Shown one piece after another: positions 21,201 through 26,724 of a stretch of DNA of 26,724 nucleotides. A program made the translations under genes and the position numbers. The notes beneath the pieces were generated by a model. The model ran no database searches. It saw nothing but the letters and a program-made list of their open reading frames with translations, and was not told the DNA's origin. Location: assembly GCA_035541475.1 (NCBI GenBank), contig DATKND010000061.1:1-26724 (forward strand), given 5' to 3'. The stretch comes from DASUFZ01 sp035541475 (lineage in GTDB: Bacteria > Myxococcota_A > UBA9160 > SMWR01). The number at the start of each line of letters is the position of its first letter. Position 1 is the first letter of the stretch.

Positions 21201-23816
21201 GATTCCCCGTACCACGGCGAATTCCGGTTCCAGCTTCCGCTCCGGGTGTCGCGCGACGGCCGCTTCCTGCTGGTCGGCTCCGGGGACATCCTCGACGGCG
21301 TGAGCCTCGTGGACGTGAGCTCGATTCCGTACACGGTGACCGACGCGTTGTGGCTCGCCGACGGCACGCTCGTGACGATCCGGAGCGCCAACGGCCGCAC
21401 CCGCCTCGAGCACTGGGACGCCGGATTCCACCCGTACAACTACCAGGACTATGCGGGGACTCCGCTGCGGCTGCTGGAGTCGCAGGGAGAGATCACGGTC
21501 GTGACGAGCGTGGACGGCCGGCCGCTCGTCCGCGCGTACGCCCCGACCAACGACGCCGACCGGGACGGCGTGCCGAACGACGACGATGCCTTCCCGCTGG
21601 ACGTCTCCGCCTCACAGGATTCGGATGGGGACGGTTACCCGGATGCGTGGAACCCGGGCTACGGACCCGAGGACAGCAGCCAGGGTCTCGCGCTGGACTT
21701 CTTCCCGCACGACTCGGCCTGCCAGCGCGCGGACCAGGCGCTGCCGGATCAGCCGGACCGGTGCGACATCGAGCGCGCGATCCCGGCGTACACGCCGACG
21801 CGCATCGAGGCGGACGACACCGGCACGCTCTATCTGCTGTCCCCCGAGAACGACCGCATCTACCGATTGTCGCTCGCCTCCGGCGGCTCCCTGAACCCGA
21901 TCATCGTCGGCGACGAACCGCAGTGCCTCGCGTACTCGGCGGACCAGAACCGGCTGTACCTCGGCTACACGAGCGGGATCATCACCTCCATCGATCTCGG
22001 CGCCGCCGTGTTGCGCGAGCGGTACTTCGCGACGCTCACATACGGGGTGACCGCGCTCCAGACTGCGGGCCGGTTCGTCTTCGCGATCGACGATCGCTGG
22101 CACTACACGTTCGCGCCCGACGGCACTCGCCTCAGCTACCAGCCGAACATCGACTCGGGACAGCCGACCTGGAGCGAAGCCAACTCGCGCATGTACTACA
22201 CGGCGGACCGCTCTTCGCCGAGCAACATCGAATGGGACCGGATCGACCCGTCGAGCGGAGTCATCACCGCGTCGGGAGGGTCGCCGTACTTCAACGACTA
22301 CGACATCAAGCAGCCGATCCGCGTCTCGCGCGACGGTCACTACGTGCTGCTCGGGACGGGCGACATCTACGACGGTCTCTCGCTCCAGCACCTGCGCGCG
22401 CTCCCACAGAACGTGGACGCGTTGTGGCTGGACGGAGGAGGCCTGCTCCTGCTCGACCCGTACCAATACTGGATCGGCCAGTGGACGAGCGACTTCCGTC
22501 TGGAGGCCCGGGCGCCGTTGACCGGAACCCCGCTGCGCATCGTCGAATCGGGAGGCGCGATCGCCGTCGTGACGCTCGTGAACGGCCGGCCGTTCGTCCA
22601 GCCCTACGAGGTCACGGATGACGGCGACGGAGACGGCGTGCCGAACGACGAGGACGACTTCCCGTTCGATCCGGCCGCCTCGCGCGACACCGACCACGAC
22701 GGCTATCCGGACGCGTGGAATCCTGGCTACGGGCCCGACGACAGCACCGATCACCTCGCGGTCGACGCCTTCCCCGACGACATGGCGTGCCAGCTTCCAG
22801 AGCACGGCGTGGACGGAGTCTGCGACTTCGTCGATGTGCTGCCGCGGTCGGTCGACCAGCCATTCTGCGACCACGACGCGGTGCTCCCCGCGGCGGATTC
22901 GGGCTCGCGTCAGCTCTTCGGCACGAGCGACTTCGTGCCGCTCTGCGACGGCTGGCTGCTGATCGGCGAGCAGGGTCCGGGTCGAATCTCGGTCCGCAAC
23001 ATGGTGAACGGCCGTCAGGGCGCCTTCTTCGCCCTGCCTTCGAATCCCGGCGACTTGGAGCTCGACGAGGGCCGGAAGCGGCTCTTCGTCGCGCTGCCCG
23101 ACCAGCTCGCTCTCGGCGTGCTCGATCTCGTGACCGGCGACCTGCGAGTGATCGACATCCCCCCTCGCATCGAAGCACTCGCGTCCCGGCCGGACGGTGG
23201 GCTGCTGATCGCGATCCAGCCCCAGACCATCAATGCGCTTCCCCAACTCCTTTACCTGGCCGCAGACGCGTCGACGCTCGCCGGTCCCTGGAACATCCCC
23301 GGCACCTTCATCCGCTGGAACGCGGTCGCCAACGAGCTCGACGTCGGCGGGTACTCGACGATCTACCGCTACGCCTTCGATCCGACGACGGGTCTGACCC
23401 TGCTCCAGAGCAATCCGAATACGGGCAGCCCGGGCCAGGATCTCGCGGTCTCGCCCGACGGTCTGCACCTCGCCTTCGCGACCACCGCAGGCAACGGCTC
23501 CGGCGCCGCGTCTTACACGGTCTTCGACTATGTCGCGAACCAGATCACGACGTTTCGAGGGGTGTGGCCGGTCGGCGCGAATCCGCGGGCGGTCGCCTTC
23601 GACCGCGCGAACGCGCGCGTGATCACGAGCAATGGCGCGGCTCTCAAGGTCTACGACGTCGCGACGTTCGCGTTGCGCGAGACCGTCGCGAATGCGCCGT
23701 GTTCCTACGTCGGCCACGACACGGTCGCGTTCTCCCGCGGTGGAACCCTGGCCATCGGCAGGCAGGCCTGCTTCTTCGGCTACACGAGCAACTTCAACTG
23801 GGTCGTGACCCACTGA
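18252..23816 (+). CDS. Giant secreted dockerin / beta-propeller repeat protein with calcium-binding TSP3-like linkers
   Basis: An 1854-residue exported protein. Residues 1-27 are a hydrophobic signal; Cys28 follows Gly-Pro, a poor lipobox. Residues 36-80 form a type I dockerin-like pair of calcium loops (D36-x-N38-x-D40-G and D69-x-D71-x-D73-G). Then come four homologous units of about 360 residues, each with a YVTN/YncE-like propeller part (YLLSPENDRIYRWSL, RLYVGY, SRMY) and an Asp-rich thrombospondin-3-like linker (starts at residues 380, 742, 1101, 1456; DAWNPGYGP is conserved). Residues about 1531-1854 are a different propeller-like domain without a linker. No membrane anchor or PEP-CTERM is present. 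GTG start behind a G-rich tract. Molecular function unknown; probably a calcium-stabilised extracellular binding or scaffold protein. It converges on the helicase gene with 4 bp between stops. Confidence 0.85.
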   Translation: MKVAGLRVASWSRLLALLGLALLGVGPCDVEVRRADVNLDGYVDIYDATLVGTCLALPPGSDPRCARADVDGDGDVDTDDFAAVQQHFGAVLFDPAPPGYVPASVYVSRDGVMHLHDPGHNRIQRWSLPERRPLAPILLGSSSRYVAYSSENDSLYVAYQDRRITRFDASFPAAELPFATLPSAPVGLTTAGAFVVAVGSSSTTYFTYAADGHLVSSVGGYRSSTLAWSSANRRLYHFRDQVTPDDLLWEAIDAGGKFTANGESPYHGDYVIASPIRVSRDGARVLLGSGDLYDGISLHRDATMSFAPKDGLWLDGRELLTLESVGGATRLRHWGSDQRLYDIHTYPGDPLRVLDWDAGIAVLTLVNGVPTVQLDVVRPDADGDGVPNTADAFPMDPAASVDSDGDGSPDAWNPGYGPGDSSQGLVLDVFPHDSTCWLAEHARPGHPDVCDLARSIPIYTPTQVIADDAGTFYLLSSENDRIYRWSLAEDYHLAPIAVGDNPQAIGWSAANRRLYVGYGNPAGFGSGTITQIDPSDPSLREQPFATTQSKVQSIQAVGPYVYASDGSGQHTFAANGALISDFGLPVAGPVWSAPNARMYSTFSSDVAWVHIDPATGRITTFGTSTYRGAYPAQPPVRVSVDGRTLLTGSGDLYDANTLQIKPPVFPDTYADALWLPDGSVVTLRDGGNGRTLLEHWGSDLHLYNYVYYAGTPLRVVETQGEISVVTRVDGRPAFFAYVPSADEDGDGILNLVDAFPLDPAASQDSDGDGAPDAWNPGYGPADSTEGLALDAFPHDSACQRPDQALPGQPSVCDIARAIPIYTPKSIEADAGGILYLLSPENQRIYRWSLGEDAPLNPIVVGVGATQLAYSAENDRLYVGYANGNLTQIDLAADPLHEEPFALFVAAIRAVQTAGRFVYVMEGGRHHTYAPNGVRIGPGLNINSSDLATWSAANSRMYFTNDGSPTDVQWERIDPVSGLITATGDSPYHGEFRFQLPLRVSRDGRFLLVGSGDILDGVSLVDVSSIPYTVTDALWLADGTLVTIRSANGRTRLEHWDAGFHPYNYQDYAGTPLRLLESQGEITVVTSVDGRPLVRAYAPTNDADRDGVPNDDDAFPLDVSASQDSDGDGYPDAWNPGYGPEDSSQGLALDFFPHDSACQRADQALPDQPDRCDIERAIPAYTPTRIEADDTGTLYLLSPENDRIYRLSLASGGSLNPIIVGDEPQCLAYSADQNRLYLGYTSGIITSIDLGAAVLRERYFATLTYGVTALQTAGRFVFAIDDRWHYTFAPDGTRLSYQPNIDSGQPTWSEANSRMYYTADRSSPSNIEWDRIDPSSGVITASGGSPYFNDYDIKQPIRVSRDGHYVLLGTGDIYDGLSLQHLRALPQNVDALWLDGGGLLLLDPYQYWIGQWTSDFRLEARAPLTGTPLRIVESGGAIAVVTLVNGRPFVQPYEVTDDGDGDGVPNDEDDFPFDPAASRDTDHDGYPDAWNPGYGPDDSTDHLAVDAFPDDMACQLPEHGVDGVCDFVDVLPRSVDQPFCDHDAVLPAADSGSRQLFGTSDFVPLCDGWLLIGEQGPGRISVRNMVNGRQGAFFALPSNPGDLELDEGRKRLFVALPDQLALGVLDLVTGDLRVIDIPPRIEALASRPDGGLLIAIQPQTINALPQLLYLAADASTLAGPWNIPGTFIRWNAVANELDVGGYSTIYRYAFDPTTGLTLLQSNPNTGSPGQDLAVSPDGLHLAFATTAGNGSGAASYTVFDYVANQITTFRGVWPVGANPRAVAFDRANARVITSNGAALKVYDVATFALRETVANAPCSYVGHDTVAFSRGGTLAIGRQACFFGYTSNFNWVVTH
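18552..19616 (+). repeat. Giant protein repeat unit 1 (residues 101-455)
   Basis: Propeller part with HNRIQRWSL, SENDSLYVAY and SPYHGDY, then linker 1 from residue 380 (DADGDGVPN, DAFPMDPAAS, DAWNPGYGP). Most diverged at its beginning, where it joins the dockerin domain. Confidence 0.8.
19617..20702 (+). repeat. Giant protein repeat unit 2 (residues 456-817)
   Basis: Begins IPIYTPTQVIADDAG, has NDRIYRWSL and RRLYVGY, and ends with linker 2 from residue 742 (DEDGDGILN, DAFPLDPAAS, DAWNPGYGP). Its linker shares an identical 20-bp stretch with units 1 and 3 (19485-19504, 20571-20590, 21648-21667). Confidence 0.85.
20703..21779 (+). repeat. Giant protein repeat unit 3 (residues 818-1176)
   Basis: Begins IPIYTPKSIEADAGG, with NQRIYRWSL, NDRLYVGYANG and SRMYFTN, and ends with linker 3 from residue 1101 (DADRDGVPN, DAFPLDVSAS, DAWNPGYGP). 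Confidence 0.85.
21780..22838 (+). repeat. Giant protein repeat unit 4 (residues 1177-1529)
   Basis: Begins IPAYTPTRIEADDTG, with NDRIYRLSL, NRLYLGYTSG and SRMYYTA, and ends with linker 4 from residue 1456 (DGDGDGVPN, DDFPFDPAAS, DAWNPGYGP). Its linker DNA has drifted from the stretch shared by the other three. Confidence 0.85.
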
Positions 23817-23820
23817 CGGA

Positions 23821-26346
23821 TCAGGCGCCGATCCTCCGCAGCCTCACCACCGGCTCCGTCGGATCGCGCTCGGCGCGCAGATCGATCTCGCCGTGCAGCG
23901 CCCACAGGTGGTCGCCCTGCGGGTCGAGCAGCACCTGCGTCACGTCCCAGGTGCGCGCGCCGGTCGCGCGGAGCTGCGTCCAGTGCGCGCGCCGCGCCTC
24001 GGGCGTCTGCTCGATGTGGCCGTACTCGGCGAAGAAGGGCGCGAGAGCCTGCTCGAGGCGCGCGGCGTCCCAGACGTCGTCCGGGTCGTGGCGCAGGAAG
24101 GCCGACGCCTCCTCGTACTCGCCGCGCGCGAGCGCCGCGACACAGGCCGAGAGCTCCTGGCGGGCGCGCGCGCGCAGCGCCGTCTCGTTCTTCGCGAGAT
24201 CGAAGCGCGCCGGCGCCTCGACGTCCTCCGACGGGTGCACCAGCGCCTGCCACGCCTCGATCAGGCTCGAGTCGACGCGCGCGATACCCGTGCGCAGGAA
24301 CGCGATCACGTCGTAGACCTCCTCGGTCTTCGCGGCGTCGGGCACGGATTTCACCAGCGCGTTGTGGACCTGCGAGAGGTAGCGGAGCAGCAGCCCTTCG
24401 CTGCGCGCGAGGTCGTACTCCTGCACGTAGGCGCGGAAGCCGGCGAACCCCTCGACCATCTCGCGCGCCACCGATTTGGGTCGCACGTCCTCGCCGCCCA
24501 CCCAGGGATGTTTCGCGGCGAACAAGGCGAACGACGCCGCGATGAACGCCTGCTCGGGCTTCGGGTGCGCCATCTCCTCGGTCTGCCGGCGGCGCTCCTC
24601 GTAGTCGACGCCCTCGGCGGCGAGCTCCGCCATGCGCGCGCGCCGCGCCTTCCAGGCCTGCGCGCGCAGGATCGGAACCGGATCGTCCTGCACCGCCTCG
24701 ACCAGCGAGAGCAGGGTCAGCGCGTAGTCGGGCGACGCGCGGTCGAGCGCGGCCTGCGCCTCGAGCAGCCAGAGCGACAAGGTCTGGTGGAGCGAGAAGT
24801 CGAGCTGGAGATCCTCCGAGACGCGCACCTCCGGCGGCCCGAAGCCCGACTCGACGAGCTCGACCACCCCGGCATGGCGCAGCGACCGGAACAGGCGCGC
24901 GGCGTGGCGACGCATGCGGGCCTTGCCGGCGTCGCCCTCGTGGCTGCGGTTCACGAGCTCGATCAGCTCGCGATAGGCGGGGAAGCGCTCGTCCTCGTCG
25001 CGCGGACGCCGGAGCAGCGAGAGCAGCACGCCGTGGTCGACGCGGAAGCGCGAGCGCAGCGGCTCGGGCGGGCGCGTCGCGAGCTCGCGGAAGGTCGTCT
25101 CGGTCCAGCCGACGAAGCCGGGCGGCGGTTTCTGCTTCGCCGCCTTGCGACGCCCCGCCGCGGCGCGCGCCTCGATGCGCCGGTTCTCGATCACGTGATC
25201 GGGCGCCTGCGCCGTCACCAGGCCGCGTACGTCGAAGCCCTTGCGGCCTGCGCGCCCCGCGATCTGCCGGAACTCGCGCACGGTCAGCAGGCTCTGCTTG
25301 CGGCCGTCCCACTTCGAGAGCCGGTTGAAGACGACGGTGCGGATCGGGATGTTGACGCCGACGCCGAGCGTGTCGGTGCCGAAGACGACGTGCAGCAGGC
25401 CCTGCTGCGCCAGCCGCTCGACCAGCAGCCGGTACTTCGGCAGCAGTCCCGCGTGGTGGATGCCGATCCCGTGTCCGATCAGGCGCCGCAGGTCCTTCCC
25501 GTACGGCGTGTCGAAGCGGACGTCGCCGAGCTGTGCCGCGATGCGCTCGCGCGCCGCGCGGTCCGCGAAGGCAGCGCTCGTCGCGCCCTGCGCGAGCTCG
25601 GCGCACTCGCGCTGCGTGAAGTTGACCACGTACACCGGAGAGAGTCTCTCGCGCACCAGCTCGTCGAGCGTCTCGTGGAGCGGCGTCTCTCGATACTCGA
25701 AGTCGAGCGGCACGGGGCGGCGATCGGAGTGGACGTGCGCCACCGCTCGGCGCGTGAAGTCCTCGAGCCGCGTCTCGATCGCCGAGGTGTCGCCGAGCGT
25801 CGCCGACATCAGCAGGAATTGCGTGCGCGGCAAGGTGATCAGGGGGATCTGCCAGGCGGCGCCGCGGTCGCGGTCGTCGTAGAAGTGGAACTCGTCGAGC
25901 ACGGCGTAGGGCGCGTCGACCGACTCGCCCTGGCGCAGCGCCATGTTGGACAGCACCTCCATCGTGCAGCAGACGATCGGCGCGTCGCGGTTGATGCTGG
26001 CGTCGCCGGTCAGCATGCCGACTCGCTCGGCCCCGAACTCCTCGCACCAGGCGAAGAACTTCTCGGAGACGAGCGCCTTCACCGGCGCGGTGTAGAAGGA
26101 GCGTTGGCCCTCGCAGAGCGCCTTCCAGTGGAGCGCCTGCGCCACCAGCGATTTGCCCGATCCGGTCGGCGTCGAGAGCACGACGTGGCGCCCCGCGAAG
26201 AGCTCGAGGATCGCCTGCTCCTGCTCGGGGTAGGGCGCGAGCCCTTGCGCGGCGACCCACTCGAGAAAGAGGTCGAGCACCTCGCCGGGGTCGGAGGATG
26301 CGCGCTGCGGCAGGTATTCCCGCAGACGAGCGGGCAGGGAACTCAC
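23821..26346 (-). CDS. Ski2-like superfamily II DEAD/DEAH helicase with C-terminal DUF3516
   Basis: An 841-residue ATP-dependent helicase. Motif I is TPTGSGKS (59-66), motif Ia TAPVKALVSEK, motif II DEFH (151-154), motif III SAT (181-183). The second RecA domain carries IGIHHAGLLPKYR, FGTDTLGVGVNIP and motif VI QIAGRAGR. The order and the DEFH box fit the Ski2/Mtr4/Brr2-like group. The C-terminal half of about 400 residues, with HPKPEQAFIAASFALFAAKH and LLRYLSQVHNALVKSVPD, matches what I know as DUF3516, found fused to such helicases in bacteria. RNA unwinding or processing is plausible; no bacterial role is established to my knowledge. GTG start with a weak ribosome binding site. It lies 66 bp after the 3D-domain gene. 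Confidence 0.93.
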   Translation of the reverse strand: MSSLPARLREYLPQRASSDPGEVLDLFLEWVAAQGLAPYPEQEQAILELFAGRHVVLSTPTGSGKSLVAQALHWKALCEGQRSFYTAPVKALVSEKFFAWCEEFGAERVGMLTGDASINRDAPIVCCTMEVLSNMALRQGESVDAPYAVLDEFHFYDDRDRGAAWQIPLITLPRTQFLLMSATLGDTSAIETRLEDFTRRAVAHVHSDRRPVPLDFEYRETPLHETLDELVRERLSPVYVVNFTQRECAELAQGATSAAFADRAARERIAAQLGDVRFDTPYGKDLRRLIGHGIGIHHAGLLPKYRLLVERLAQQGLLHVVFGTDTLGVGVNIPIRTVVFNRLSKWDGRKQSLLTVREFRQIAGRAGRKGFDVRGLVTAQAPDHVIENRRIEARAAAGRRKAAKQKPPPGFVGWTETTFRELATRPPEPLRSRFRVDHGVLLSLLRRPRDEDERFPAYRELIELVNRSHEGDAGKARMRRHAARLFRSLRHAGVVELVESGFGPPEVRVSEDLQLDFSLHQTLSLWLLEAQAALDRASPDYALTLLSLVEAVQDDPVPILRAQAWKARRARMAELAAEGVDYEERRRQTEEMAHPKPEQAFIAASFALFAAKHPWVGGEDVRPKSVAREMVEGFAGFRAYVQEYDLARSEGLLLRYLSQVHNALVKSVPDAAKTEEVYDVIAFLRTGIARVDSSLIEAWQALVHPSEDVEAPARFDLAKNETALRARARQELSACVAALARGEYEEASAFLRHDPDDVWDAARLEQALAPFFAEYGHIEQTPEARRAHWTQLRATGARTWDVTQVLLDPQGDHLWALHGEIDLRAERDPTEPVVRLRRIGA

Positions 26347-26393
26347 CGGCCCGAGATTAGCTCTGATCTCCGCTCGCCTTCGGCTCGCTGCGC

Positions 26394-26409
26394 GCGCGGC
26401 TTGCCGCGC
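26394..26409 (-). terminator. GC hairpin between 3D-domain gene and helicase gene
   Basis: GCGCGG, a 4-nt CTTG loop and CCGCGC form a perfect 6-bp stem just past the stop of the 3D-domain gene. No T-run follows on the minus strand, so it may be a weak or factor-dependent terminator, or simply GC-rich sequence. Confidence 0.28.
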
Positions 26410-26412
26410 TTG

Positions 26413-26724
26413 CTAGTCTCGAACCGGCGCCCACTTGATGCGCACCTCGCGCACGCCCCAGTCGCGCGCCGCGCGCTCGTCCTCGCCCATGTAGATGTCG
26501 ATGCGCTTGTCCCAGCGGTCGGGCATGCGGTCCAGCACGAGGTACTCGCCCTTCAGCCCTTCGATCTGCACCTTCGTGCCGCGCACGAGTCCCGCGCCGA
26601 GCAGATCCGGCGACACCGCGATCGCCTTCATGCCGGGCTCGAGCTTGTCGCCCCAGGCGGCGATGTCGGCCGGCTGACTCGTCTGTTGCGGCAGCGAGTT
26701 GTAGGCGCTGGCCGTGACGACCAG
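26413..26724 (-). CDS. 3D domain-containing protein (5' truncated by window)
   Basis: The frame is open from the window edge to TAG at 26413, giving 103 visible residues; the true start lies beyond the window. The sequence begins LVVTASAYNSLPQQTSQ and continues with AAWGDKLEPGMKAIAVSPDL, GLVRGTKVQIEGLKGEYLV and LDRMPDRWDKRIDIYMGED. The conserved Asp residues in LDRM and RIDIYM, with the double-psi beta-barrel strand order, mark the 3D (Asp-Asp-Asp) domain related to the MltA/RlpA barrel, usually in envelope proteins that act on or bind peptidoglycan. A signal peptide would be expected in the missing N-terminus. The internal ATG at 26631 would remove half the barrel and is not the start. Confidence 0.83.
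   Translation of the reverse strand: MVVTASAYNSLPQQTSQPADIAAWGDKLEPGMKAIAVSPDLLGAGLVRGTKVQIEGLKGEYLVLDRMPDRWDKRIDIYMGEDERAARDWGVREVRIKWAPVRD

Noticed and set aside
17583..21431. A 1282-codon minus-strand open frame antisense to the giant gene
   Set aside because: Only its last 189 codons (the PEP-CTERM protein) look like protein. The rest is His/Arg/Asp/Val-rich shadow sequence produced by GC-rich codons on the other strand and mirrors the repeats of the giant gene.
18552..22838. Regular repeats considered as a CRISPR or other noncoding array
   Set aside because: The period is about 1.08 kb, the repeats stay in one open reading frame, and differences are mostly codon-compatible. They are protein repeats.
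21612..23813. A 733-codon minus-strand open frame antisense to the 3' part of the giant gene
   Set aside because: No domain or signal is visible, and its low-complexity pattern repeats in step with the propeller units. It is a shadow.

Overview
This is a gap-poor, very GC-rich stretch of bacterial chromosome. It looks like a Gram-negative with deltaproteobacterial or myxococcal affinity, or a related uncultured lineage. The reasons are a PEP-CTERM surface protein, a leucyl/phenylalanyl-tRNA-protein transferase (Aat), a GTP-dependent PEP carboxykinase, a MAPEG protein, and many GTG starts. Taxonomy is an inference from gene content only. I see no rRNA, tRNA, CRISPR array, IS element or phage gene. 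The window opens inside one gene and closes inside another.

Layout. 1-738: 3' end of a membrane/TPR protein. 740-1510 (-): short-chain dehydrogenase. 1538-3970 (+): EthD protein, VOC protein, aat and a SAM methyltransferase. 3981-5777 (-): pckG. 6011-6394 (-): MAPEG protein. 6484-11164 (-): a tight five-gene operon reading chsH2-like, chsH1-like, ltp2-like, thiolase, 17beta-HSD4-like SDR. 11346-13189 (+): a divergent pair, an isocitrate-lyase-family enzyme and a quinone oxidoreductase. 13213-13596 (+): AP2-like small basic protein. 13597-15395 (-): an ATL protein overlapping an M20 peptidase. 15487-17818 (+): crotonase, GST and endonuclease III, each overlapping the next by 4 bp. 17583-18152 (-): PEP-CTERM protein with a cohesin-like body. 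18252-23816 (+): 1854-residue secreted dockerin/beta-propeller protein with four ~360-residue repeats. 23821-26346 (-): Ski2-like helicase with DUF3516. 26413-26724 (-): 3D-domain protein, cut by the window edge.

How the genes fit together. The 6484-11164 operon has the gene order and residue signatures of the actinobacterial steroid side-chain module (ChsH2-ChsH1-Ltp2), followed by a ketoacyl-CoA thiolase and a hydroxyacyl-CoA dehydrogenase. Together they would hydrate, oxidise or retro-aldol cleave a branched acyl-CoA. The 181-bp gap to the divergent lyase/oxidoreductase pair holds a 14-bp palindrome (11269-11282) that matches the TNNAACNNGTTNNA consensus I recall for the cholesterol regulator KstR. 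This is the most interesting system in the window. The second is the divergent pair at 17583-23816, where a surface-sorted cohesin-like protein faces a dockerin-bearing giant propeller protein across 99 bp.
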